This document shows positions 6,476-13,636 of a DNA stretch of 13,828 bases, piece after piece. The translations under genes and the position numbers were made by a program. The stretch is from Planctomycetaceae bacterium (lineage in GTDB: Bacteria > Planctomycetota > Planctomycetia > Pirellulales > Pirellulaceae): NCBI GenBank assembly GCA_024642765.1, contig JAHEAM010000039.1, positions 1 through 13,828 on the forward strand, given 5' to 3'. A model generated the notes under the pieces. The model was not told the origin of the DNA. It did no database searches and saw only the letters and a program-made list of their open reading frames with translations. Positions within the stretch are counted from its first letter, which is position 1; each line of letters opens with the position of its first letter.

Positions 6476-7621
6476 GCGAAAACCATTGACCATTTTCGCG
6501 ATTTCAGCGCCGGCAAACTCTACCTCATCCACGGAATTAGTCTTTCCGAAACTGATTCGAATTGCACTTTCAGAAACGGATGTCTCAGTATTCATAGCCA
6601 ACAACACTGGCGAAACCTCGCTCGATCCGCTGGCACATGCCGATCCGGTTGAGAAGGCGATCCCCGCAATGTCAGCGGCAATCATCAACGACTGACGTTC
6701 CACACCGGGAAACGAAATATTTAGCGTGTGCGGTGAACATGTTGCTCCGGCTCCATTGATGATGAATTCACCTACCAAAAGAGATTGCAACGCAAGCAAA
6801 AACTGATCCCGCACGTGTTGCAACCATTGAAAATGTTTGGCTTGATTCGCTATCGCTGTTTCAATTGCCAGGCAAGCACCGATGGCGAGCGCCGGGTCTT
6901 CCGTTCCAGGTCGAACGCCAGCCTGCTGAAACCCGCCAAACAGAATGGGTTGCAACGCGATGCCAGGACGATGAATCAAGACGCCAATACCGCGCGGACC
7001 GTAGAGTTTGTGAGGAGTCAGGGTTAACAAATCCACACCCAGTTCAGCGAACTGCACGGGAATTTTTCCAACTGCTTGAACGGCATCGGTATGCATGAGA
7101 ACACCGAATTGATGGCAGATCTTTGCAGCTTCGGAAACAGGCTGGATGACACCCGTTTCGTTGTTTACGAGCATCATACTAACCAGTGAAGTCGAGCCAC
7201 GCTCCAAAAGTTCGACGAGCGACTTCAAACAACAAACACCCTCACTATTCACAGGTAACAGATGTACAGAGGCACCCTTCAGGGCGGCCGCTTCAGCCGC
7301 CGCCAACACGCTCGGATGTTCAACCGCGGAAATAATCAATTGTTGGTTTCGTTTGGCCAGGCCCAGAATGGCCAGGTTGTTTGCTTCGGTGCCACCGCTT
7401 GTAAACACTAAATGGTCAGCTGGAAACGAGCGTAGGTCGGCACCGAGACATTGCAGAATGCGACGACGAGCGGACTCCATAACGCGACGCGCGGCCTGTC
7501 CAGACTGATGCTGGCTGGCTGGGTTGAGCAGTTGTTTTTGGAGCGTATCGAAGATCGCTTGGGCCACGACTGAGTCGATTGGAGTGGTCGCGTTGTGATC
7601 AAGATAAATTTGACGTTGCAT
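6470..7621 (-). CDS. Cysteine desulfurase, NifS/IscS family
   Basis: A 383-residue PLP-dependent enzyme that takes sulfur from cysteine, giving alanine and an enzyme-bound persulfide used for Fe-S clusters or tRNA thiolation. Motifs in order: YLDHNATTP at 6-14; TSGGTEANN at 74-82; the PLP-stacking histidine in VEHPSV (His102); NNETG at 153-157; HTDAVQAVGK with Asp179; the Schiff-base lysine in TPHKLYGPRG (Lys205); RPGTED at 237-242; and the catalytic cysteine in STGSACASGSSEVSP (Cys329). The SACASGS loop without insertion is that of group I (NifS/IscS) rather than SufS. No iscU, iscA or nif gene is next to it, so I do not assign a symbol. It is 12 bases downstream of the membrane-protein gene and its stop is 105 bases before the chosen dnaA start, so the three may be co-transcribed. 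All catalytic residues are present and the length is normal. Confidence 0.92.
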   Translation of the reverse strand: MQRQIYLDHNATTPIDSVVAQAIFDTLQKQLLNPASQHQSGQAARRVMESARRRILQCLGADLRSFPADHLVFTSGGTEANNLAILGLAKRNQQLIISAVEHPSVLAAAEAAALKGASVHLLPVNSEGVCCLKSLVELLERGSTSLVSMMLVNNETGVIQPVSEAAKICHQFGVLMHTDAVQAVGKIPVQFAELGVDLLTLTPHKLYGPRGIGVLIHRPGIALQPILFGGFQQAGVRPGTEDPALAIGACLAIETAIANQAKHFQWLQHVRDQFLLALQSLLVGEFIINGAGATCSPHTLNISFPGVERQSLMIAADIAGIAFSTGSACASGSSEVSPVLLAMNTETSVSESAIRISFGKTNSVDEVEFAGAEIAKMVNGFRQ

Positions 7622-7633
7622 AGCTTCGTTTAA

Positions 7634-8278
7634 TCATTCTTCGGAAATCGCAGCCGAATCGAATTTGAGAACGAAACCATAATCCGATTTGATCGAAGTA
7701 ACGATGGTTTCAATACCCCTGACGAACTCTCGCAAAGGAGTCTTGTTACCGCGTTGATCGTAAACAGCAAAGTCCAAAATAAGCGGGATCAAATAATATC
7801 TTTTGGCCCGCGCCAATTGAGCGACTAGTGGCCAAACGATGGCTGCTTTTTTGGGGCTCTTCGTATTCCACGCTTCCCAAAAATAGGTTACCGAATCTTC
7901 GGCCTTCATTTCTAAATAGCGCGACAGAATACACGCATCGTAGGCGTTCGAATCGGCTGGCATATGATTGTCATCGACAAGATGCCAATTCTTTACACCA
8001 ACAGGGACAGGCGCGAGAAGTCCATCGACGTTCATCTGCGTCACAAATGGTAGTGTTGTCGAAGTTTGACTCAAACCGACGAAAGTGAACGGTAACCATG
8101 CAGCGCGACAATAGCTGAACCGCCGCTGAGAAAAATCATCGGGCGAAATTTCGTTACCGGTCGTCATTCCATTTGAGTAGGCTGACAGAAACAAAATAAA
8201 CAAAGACAAAAGCACGACGACACAGCCGATTATTAAATTGGCAGGATTCAAGAGTCGAATTCGAGATTCTTTAGTCAT
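7634..8278 (-). CDS. Single-pass membrane protein of unknown function
   Basis: A 214-residue protein that I cannot assign to a named family. After a short basic N-terminus (MTKESRIR) there is one long hydrophobic helix at about residues 14-34, followed by a soluble domain of about 175 residues, presumably outside the cytoplasm, with two cysteines and many aromatic residues. The start of that domain (residues about 43-58: SPDDFSQRRFSYCRAA) resembles the segment after the anchor helix in other planctomycete proteins, but this is an impression from memory. I chose the ATG at 8278; an in-frame GTG at 8296 would add only six residues before the anchor. The gene is first in the minus-strand series, 12 bases before the desulfurase, and diverges from scpB. 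No catalytic motif is visible. Confidence 0.72.
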   Translation of the reverse strand: MTKESRIRLLNPANLIIGCVVVLLSLFILFLSAYSNGMTTGNEISPDDFSQRRFSYCRAAWLPFTFVGLSQTSTTLPFVTQMNVDGLLAPVPVGVKNWHLVDDNHMPADSNAYDACILSRYLEMKAEDSVTYFWEAWNTKSPKKAAIVWPLVAQLARAKRYYLIPLILDFAVYDQRGNKTPLREFVRGIETIVTSIKSDYGFVLKFDSAAISEE

Positions 8279-8535
8279 GGAAAAGCCAAAAAACACACTA
8301 AATTGGTCGTCTCAATCAAACGACCTACCAAAAAACGGAGATATACCCTTAAAATGAATTGCAGTCTGATCGTTTGACGTTGAGGTTTCCATGAAAACAC
8401 CGCTTCGCCAACTAGAAAATCAACAAGCTGTTAAATTGACATCCAAAGCATTCAACCGTATTCGTCTTTCGCCCAGTCGTCAAACTTCGATTGCAATCAA
8501 AATATTTGACAATCTAGACTTTAACATAGGCCCCC
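8279..8535. promoter_or_regulatory. Divergent intergenic region with inverted repeats
   Basis: These 257 bases separate the minus-strand membrane-protein series from plus-strand scpB, so promoters for both are expected. I see GGTCGT...ACGACC (8305-8310/8320-8325, 9-base loop) and TCAAACGA...TCGTTTGA (8316-8323/8370-8377), which partly overlap. A TTGACA at 8436-8441 is followed 17 bases later by TATTCG, a weak -35/-10 pair toward scpB. A 68-codon open frame starting at 8391 after a TGAGG runs into scpB in another frame; I do not call it a gene. Confidence 0.35.
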
Positions 8536-9162
8536 ATGTCGGAATTGCGACAAAAGACCGAAGCCGTGCTTTTTTTGGCGAAAACTCCGCTCAATAGCCG
8601 ACGCATTGCTCAGCTGGCGAATCTTGAAGATGGCACGCAAGCACGAACTTTGATCCGTGAATTGAATCAATACTACGATCAGGTGGGTCGAGCGTTTCAT
8701 GTCAAACGAGTAGCCGGGGGCTACCAACTGCGAACACGTCCCCATTTTTCGCGTTGGATCCGACAATTTCAAGAGAATTTACCGTCAAATCGCCTAACGG
8801 GACCTGCTCAAGAGACGTTGACCGTCATTGCCTATCGCCAGCCGATTATCAAGGCTGACATTGAAGCAATTCGGGGAGTTGGCTGCGGCGAAATGTTAAG
8901 ACAGCTTTTGGAAAAGGGATTGGTTAGAATCGTGGGACGCAGCGATCAATTGGGACACCCATTTCTCTACGGTACAACCAAGAAATTTTTAACCGATTTT
9001 GGCTTGAACAACTTGGAAAGCCTACCGAAAGCCCGTATTCTACGTGGACAGGGCTTGCCCCAATGGGTAACTTCAAGCGAAGATTCAAGCAATTCCGTTT
9101 CAATGCCGAATGTGACCGATAGCGAACCAATAGTTTTTGATTCTCAGGAGAACCCGCAGTGA
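8536..9162 (+). CDS. scpB: Segregation and condensation protein B (ScpB)
   Basis: A 208-residue protein with the two winged-helix domains of ScpB, which dimerises and binds the kleisin ScpA in the SMC condensin complex that compacts and separates daughter chromosomes. Seen: an N-terminal winged helix (KTEAVLFLAKTPLNSRRIAQL, residues 7-27), a GGYQLRTRPHF strand at about 61-71, then the strongly conserved second domain TGPAQETLTVIAYRQPIIKADIEAIRGV at about 88-115, GLVRIVGRSDQLGHPFLYGTTKKFLTDFGL at about 128-157, and LESLP. The last 40 residues are Ser/Asn-rich and likely disordered. The start at 8536 is fixed by an in-frame TAG nine bases upstream. No scpA or smc is in the window. The stop overlaps the GTG of the following acidic protein, which implies translational coupling. 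Confidence 0.92.
   Translation: MSELRQKTEAVLFLAKTPLNSRRIAQLANLEDGTQARTLIRELNQYYDQVGRAFHVKRVAGGYQLRTRPHFSRWIRQFQENLPSNRLTGPAQETLTVIAYRQPIIKADIEAIRGVGCGEMLRQLLEKGLVRIVGRSDQLGHPFLYGTTKKFLTDFGLNNLESLPKARILRGQGLPQWVTSSEDSSNSVSMPNVTDSEPIVFDSQENPQ
9146..9150 (+). promoter_or_regulatory. Ribosome binding site for the acidic protein
   Basis: AGGAG inside the end of scpB, eight bases before the GTG at 9159. This is one of the clearest Shine-Dalgarno matches in the window and decides the GTG start, which overlaps the scpB stop (GTGA). Confidence 0.65.
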
Positions 9163-9674
9163 GTTTGTCGACCATCGTCAATCCCATCGAGAAAGAAGAA
9201 ATTCCAGGTCTTGGTAGAGCTTCGTCGTGGACCGATCCCAAGAAACTGCTGAAAGCAGCGCTATATTCTGAATTGAATTCTTCTATGAACTTGCTTGCCG
9301 AACATCAGCCTATCGTCAACGTCGATGACGATGATTTCGAAGACGAAGAGGAAGACTTCGACGATGAAGAAGATGACGAAATCGACGAACTGGAAGACGA
9401 CGAACTGGAAGTTGACGATGAAGAAGGTGACGATTTCGAAGACGAAACTTTCGAAGATGATGTCTTCGAGGACGAAGATGATGGCCTAGACGACGATGAT
9501 GACGATGAAGAAGACGAAGTCGACGATGGACTCGACGATGGTGAATGGGAAGAAGTCGACGACGATGAATCAGACGAAGACGAAGATGACGACGATGATG
9601 ATGACTGGAGCGATGACGACGACGATGATTGGGGCGATGATGATGAAGACGAAGATGAGGACGACTGGGATTAA
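9159..9674 (+). CDS. Hyperacidic Asp/Glu-rich protein of unknown function
   Basis: A 171-residue protein with a GTG start that overlaps the scpB stop by four bases and has a strong AGGAG. Residues 1-55 are ordinary: PIEKEEIPGLGRASSW, then a short amphipathic helix (KKLLKAALYSEL at about 28-39). From residue 56 to the end, by hand count, about 90 of 116 residues are Asp or Glu, and there is no Lys or Arg after residue 32. Trp recurs in the tail (130, 150, 158, 170), each flanked by acidic residues. The tail is coded by GAY/GAR codons, giving low-complexity DNA. Such tails are known in DNA mimics, histone or polymerase partners and cation binders, but none of these is shown here. Coupling to scpB suggests a chromosome-related role (inference). 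The coding frame is supported by the overlap, the ribosome site and the normal N-terminus. It ends with TAA. Confidence 0.75.
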   Translation: MSLSTIVNPIEKEEIPGLGRASSWTDPKKLLKAALYSELNSSMNLLAEHQPIVNVDDDDFEDEEEDFDDEEDDEIDELEDDELEVDDEEGDDFEDETFEDDVFEDEDDGLDDDDDDEEDEVDDGLDDGEWEEVDDDESDEDEDDDDDDDWSDDDDDDWGDDDEDEDEDDWD

Positions 9675-9912
9675 GTCCAACTGGCCTCTCAAATCAATAC
9701 GCGGGTAAAGCAGACGTAAGCTCGGTCCTGGCATGAATTCCCGAATTTAAGACACAGTCCATCGTTGTCGAATTGGAAGCCAGAGTTGCAAACCCCAGGG
9801 AAAGACGCCAAAAAATATCTCTGAATCGCCGAGCGATCCCATCGAACAAGAACTGAAGGCCTTCGATGCGTGCTTACCGTAAGTCCAACCAATAAGCGAT
9901 TGTCGCCTCGAT
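9675..9912. other. Convergent intergenic region, nothing firm seen
   Basis: These 238 bases separate the ends of the acidic-protein gene and the CvpA-like gene. Two minus-strand open frames of 62-67 codons overlap each other here and lack protein-like character. A small stem GCGA-TTG-TCGC lies at 9896-9906, near the CvpA-like stop, without a T-run. I found no convincing intrinsic terminator or RNA gene. Confidence 0.4.
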
Positions 9913-10539
9913 TTATTTGCGCTGATTCTTGTCAAATAACAATGTCGAGTTACCTCTGATAGCTGTGTTTCTTAAGGTACTCTCAGCATAAAACATTGAC
10001 TCAGAAAAGGGTCGGTAATTGGCGTACTGAGTATTTTGGTCGCGAATCACCAATTTGTTTGGGTTATCGTTAAAAACGGATTTGCGACTTTCTGACAAGG
10101 GTCCTAGCGACCAGTACATTGACAAATTGACCCACAATTTCTCGGCACGCAATCCAGGTCGTTCCGGGATCGGTGACAGATAAAACGCGAACGCAACCAA
10201 GTTCACCACTAGCGCGGCGTTCACCAAACAGAATACGCTGCGTCCAATCATTTCAACAATAACATTGAACTTCATTTGATACTTCGACATCGAATCGGTC
10301 ACCATTCGAAGCCCACCAACAAACAAAAAAAACAGCATCCAAAAACTAACGAATGGAGCCAAAAACACCAACGACTCATTCTGAGTAATAATGAACGCCG
10401 CGAGGTTTTTGTAGTAGCCTGTTGCAACCCAGCCGGCGATCAAAATGTTGATCAACGCAATGACATTGCCCCATAGGCCTACCCACCAAGTTGCTCCAGC
10501 AACCACGAGGAAGATAAAAATCAGTGCCAGGGTTAACAT
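9913..10539 (-). CDS. Four-helix membrane protein, CvpA-like
   Basis: A 208-residue integral membrane protein with four hydrophobic helices at about 2-20, 25-43, 56-79 and 95-120, then a hydrophilic tail of about 85 residues rich in Asn, Ser and Arg. The helix count, the short loops and the N-terminal WWVGLWGNVIALIN segment resemble the CvpA (colicin V production) family, which is about 160 residues; this is a fold-level guess with no decisive motif. It is the last gene of the pilus/secretion-type operon: its ATG is 8 bases after the stop of the second GspE-like gene, with an AGG before it. It may anchor or assist the upstream ATPase-like proteins, but this is inferred from position only. Confidence 0.7.
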   Translation of the reverse strand: MLTLALIFIFLVVAGATWWVGLWGNVIALINILIAGWVATGYYKNLAAFIITQNESLVFLAPFVSFWMLFFLFVGGLRMVTDSMSKYQMKFNVIVEMIGRSVFCLVNAALVVNLVAFAFYLSPIPERPGLRAEKLWVNLSMYWSLGPLSESRKSVFNDNPNKLVIRDQNTQYANYRPFSESMFYAESTLRNTAIRGNSTLLFDKNQRK

Positions 10540-10547
10540 GATCGAAC

Positions 10548-11852
10548 CTACTTCATTATTCGTTGAATTTCATCCGTCGACGTCACACCTTTGGCGATGA
10601 GCAATACAGCCTCTTCGCGCATGGATACATGTTGGCTTTCGCCAAGCGCTTTTTGAATTTGTTGGGCCCCAGCCCCAGCGGCAATCAGTTTTCGCAATCC
10701 GGAATCTACTTTCAAGCACTCAAAGAGTCCCGTGCGTCCGAAAAAACCAGTGCCATAACAGACGGGGCAAGGCGGAATTTCTTTGCCTTTTTCGTCCATT
10801 TGTCCAGGTCGAAACAGGTACGAACGGTATAGTTTCTTAACCCGACCGGGTGGAATCCCCAGAGCTTTGAGCATTTGCTCCGACGGCGGAAATTCTTGGC
10901 GACAATTGGTGCAAAGTTTTCGCACGACGCGCATTGCCAAAATAACCGAAAGATTTTGAGCAAGTTTTTTCAAATCAGGCTTGAGAGCCATAATCGAAAC
11001 TAGAGACTCAACAACATTCTTCGCAGCCATTCGAGTGAATATCTGCATGCTATATTTTTCGATCAAGTCATCAAATTGATTTAGCAAACTACCTGAGGTC
11101 AAATCAGAAAACGCGATAACATGCGGTTCTTTCAACAGGATTCCGCGCATTGGTGAAAAGGCGTTTTCACCCGCTGCAGCGTCAAAGGTAACACGAGTGA
11201 CGTTGATGACTTCCGGTTCGTTCGACGATTTGTCTTCGATAATATAGGCATCACGAGTGAAGAGATCCGAAGCCAGCAACATGGCTCGCCATAACGAGGT
11301 TGTCCCCTCGCCCTTCAGAGCCGAAGACACAATCAAAGATTTGTTGGTATTCATCAAGGTAACAAGGTCCTTGATCATTCCTTCACGCATCCCCAGGTCT
11401 GCTAGAGATTCCAGTGCTGGTCGTTTGAAGTCAACATAGAGAGCGACCCGTTCGCCCGTTTTCATGCCTTGGCTCAACGCGCGAAACTTATATTTCTTGG
11501 CTGAATAAAGCACCTGAAAGCTCATGTCCTGACGAACGCGGCGTTCCTCGGGGCGCCCGCCACCGAGTGCCTTGATAGCTTCCAGCATGGCATCGGCGCT
11601 TTCTCGATCCATCGCGGTCATCGGATGCCACAGTCCGTCAATCTGGTATTTGATCGCGGCCATCTGTGAAGAGTAGTCGAAAACGACGACGTCCGCACGT
11701 CGCAAGATCACATCCACCAGCATCATGCACATCGAGGGATAGCCCTCACAAGCTTGAGCGCGTTCCACGTTTTCAGCCTGAATCTCTGGCACGGCTCCAA
11801 AGCCCGTCAACTCGATCGCCGGAAGTTCAACATAGTTCTTTTTTTTGGCCAT
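10548..11852 (-). CDS. GspE/PilB-like protein with degenerate ATPase site (soluble)
   Basis: A 434-residue member of the type II secretion/type IV pilus ATPase superfamily. The N2 domain is visible as AAIKYQIDGLWHPM at about 65-78, then ALGGGRPEERRVRQDMSFQV. At the Walker A position there is SALKGEGTTSLW (177-188) instead of GPTGSGKTTTLY: the lysine is Gly183 and the first glycine is Ser. The Walker B region has KEPHVIAFSDLTSG (241-254) where active enzymes have DPD..GE.RD, and the histidine of the TLHT motif is lost (FTRMAAKN). The C-terminal zinc site is kept, with CTNC at 314-317 and CPVC at 362-365, and so is the GTGFFGRTGLFE element. It is therefore probably a pseudo-ATPase that keeps fold and contacts. 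It lacks the PilB N-terminal N1 domain and has no membrane segment. It is 29 bases downstream of its paralog and 8 bases before the CvpA-like gene. It ends with TAG. Confidence 0.85.
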   Translation of the reverse strand: MAKKKNYVELPAIELTGFGAVPEIQAENVERAQACEGYPSMCMMLVDVILRRADVVVFDYSSQMAAIKYQIDGLWHPMTAMDRESADAMLEAIKALGGGRPEERRVRQDMSFQVLYSAKKYKFRALSQGMKTGERVALYVDFKRPALESLADLGMREGMIKDLVTLMNTNKSLIVSSALKGEGTTSLWRAMLLASDLFTRDAYIIEDKSSNEPEVINVTRVTFDAAAGENAFSPMRGILLKEPHVIAFSDLTSGSLLNQFDDLIEKYSMQIFTRMAAKNVVESLVSIMALKPDLKKLAQNLSVILAMRVVRKLCTNCRQEFPPSEQMLKALGIPPGRVKKLYRSYLFRPGQMDEKGKEIPPCPVCYGTGFFGRTGLFECLKVDSGLRKLIAAGAGAQQIQKALGESQHVSMREEAVLLIAKGVTSTDEIQRIMK

Positions 11853-11881
11853 TTTGAATCGCTGCTACCGATCAAACAGAG

Positions 11882-13636
11882 CTAGGGTTTGTCTTGGAAA
11901 ATACGTTTTACTTCATCGACTGATGTCACACCGTCGAGTACCAAACGGTAGGCTTCTTGCATCATATCCAGCTGGCCGGATTTTTTGGCAATCTGCGCGA
12001 CTACAGGTAGCTTTGGTTGTTTTTTGAGTGCGGCGCGAATCGAATCGTTGACGGCCATCGATTCTAAAATCGCGGCTCGTCCAATGTAGCCAAGTCCTTG
12101 GCAATTCGGGCACACCGGAATCTCGATTGGCTCCCCTTTCTCGTCAACGGAAAGTTCAGGAGGAGGTGGCACGTAAGCCTTGTAAATGTGTTGGGTTTTT
12201 CGAGGGTCGCCGCCCAATTTTTGAACCATTTCAGGTTTGATGGGAACAGGTACTCTGCAATCCGTGCAGAGTCTGCGAATCAAACGCTGACAAGTAACAA
12301 GCGTTACGGCCTTGGCCATCGCATCGCGATCACCGCATTTGGCATAGAGACGCAACAAGGCTTCGGCAGCCGAACTGGCCCGTGTGCGCGTTACGACCGT
12401 CCGCTCGGCATCGATGACTTGATCCACTAATAAGTCGAACGTTTCACGATTGACGACGTCGGGCATTACAATCATTTGCGGCTGAGCCATCAAGGCTTTG
12501 CGAATTGTCGGCGCGGGGTTTTCGCCGTCGCCAATGATCTTGGGGACAAGGTTTTCAATATCGGAATCTCGTTCGCTTTTATTCATCACAACGATGCAGT
12601 CACGAGTAAAGCGATCAGTACTTAACAGCAATGAACGCCAAGTCGTCGTGAGGCCTTCGCTCGGTGGAGCCGAGATGATAATGAGGCCTTTATTTTTGAA
12701 CACTGATGTGAGGTTGACGATCCGTTCTGGGGCGAGGCCCAGGTCTTCAGCCTTGAAGTCCTTGGTCGCGGCCTTCAGAACTTTGACCAGCGTTCGTTCA
12801 CCCGATGAGACGCCTTGTGAAGTAACTTCAAGCGCGGTTTTCAAGTTCAATAAGGGGTACTGTAGACGAAATGAACCCTGTTGTTTGGCACGTCGTTCCT
12901 CGGGACGCAGTCCCGACAAATACTTGAGACTCGCGAGAATATTGTCGCCCATCGCGCGTTCCATCGGCGGCATCGGATGCCATGCACCGTCCACTTGCAT
13001 TCGAACATCGACGCCTTGGCTTTTACAATCCAGCATCAACATGTCGGCGCGTTTGGCCAAGATGTTCGCGATCAAATTTTTCATCGTCTGGAAGTCAGGC
13101 GATTGCCGGGCCAAAATCATGGCACGTTTCTTTTCTTGATCCGTGTCGCCCGCAGCCACGAATTTCATTTCGATGCCTTGATCCTGCTCCAATCGCTGGG
13201 CAACCACCACATCATCGGGACGGAGTTTGAACTTGACGACGTCGTTTGTTTTGAGCTTCGAGGAAAACTGCAACTTGAAAAATAAAATGGGAAGGTACGC
13301 TGCGAGCAAGAATAAGGGCAGCCCAACCCAAAAAATGGGGACGAATGCAACCAAAGCGAATCCTAACAAAAAGCTTCCCAAAAGGACTGGATTCCAAAGC
13401 TCCGGACTCATCTTGATGTCGTCACCAAACCGTAGCAAGGTCGCACTGGCGCGATCAGCCAAAACGACCCAGACCAAATACGCGATGCCAATCAGCGCAA
13501 TTTTGTACCAGGCAAAGTAGCCACCGACGAAAAGGCCCTCAGCATCTTGAGGCGCAACCGCAAGGCAAACTGGAGCGGTCGCTCCCCAAAATACAATGGA
13601 GACAATTGAGCACATCAACAATCGAATAGGCCGCAT
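11882..13636 (-). CDS. Membrane-anchored GspE/PilB-like protein with degenerate ATPase site
   Basis: A 584-residue paralog of the downstream gene with an unusual N-terminus: a signal-peptide-like segment (residues 1-26, ending PVCLA), then hydrophobic helices at about 44-60, 85-101 and 103-120. That topology would place the rest in the cytoplasm. From about residue 185 it follows the GspE pattern: NILAKRADMLMLD, VRMQVDGAWHPM, LSGLRPEERRAKQQGSFRL. At the Walker A position is SAPPSEGLTTTW (322-333): the lysine is Leu329, while the following Thr residues remain. The Walker B region reads AQPQMIVMPDVVNRET (384-399), keeping only the ET of the aspartate box, and TLHT is replaced by VTRT. The zinc site is intact (CTDC 457-460, CPNC 509-512). 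Active ATP hydrolysis is unlikely. The start ATG overlaps the stop of the PilT-like gene (TAATG). It ends with TAG. Confidence 0.85.
   Translation of the reverse strand: MRPIRLLMCSIVSIVFWGATAPVCLAVAPQDAEGLFVGGYFAWYKIALIGIAYLVWVVLADRASATLLRFGDDIKMSPELWNPVLLGSFLLGFALVAFVPIFWVGLPLFLLAAYLPILFFKLQFSSKLKTNDVVKFKLRPDDVVVAQRLEQDQGIEMKFVAAGDTDQEKKRAMILARQSPDFQTMKNLIANILAKRADMLMLDCKSQGVDVRMQVDGAWHPMPPMERAMGDNILASLKYLSGLRPEERRAKQQGSFRLQYPLLNLKTALEVTSQGVSSGERTLVKVLKAATKDFKAEDLGLAPERIVNLTSVFKNKGLIIISAPPSEGLTTTWRSLLLSTDRFTRDCIVVMNKSERDSDIENLVPKIIGDGENPAPTIRKALMAQPQMIVMPDVVNRETFDLLVDQVIDAERTVVTRTRASSAAEALLRLYAKCGDRDAMAKAVTLVTCQRLIRRLCTDCRVPVPIKPEMVQKLGGDPRKTQHIYKAYVPPPPELSVDEKGEPIEIPVCPNCQGLGYIGRAAILESMAVNDSIRAALKKQPKLPVVAQIAKKSGQLDMMQEAYRLVLDGVTSVDEVKRIFQDKP

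Noticed and set aside
8391..8597. 68-codon plus-strand frame with TGAGG five bases before its ATG
   Set aside because: It overlaps the start of scpB in another frame by 62 bases and resembles nothing known. The ribosome-site match is the only support, so I left it uncalled.
9689..9935. Overlapping 67- and 62-codon minus-strand frames between convergent genes
   Set aside because: No ribosome site, no protein-like character, and they overlap each other and the CvpA-like stop.
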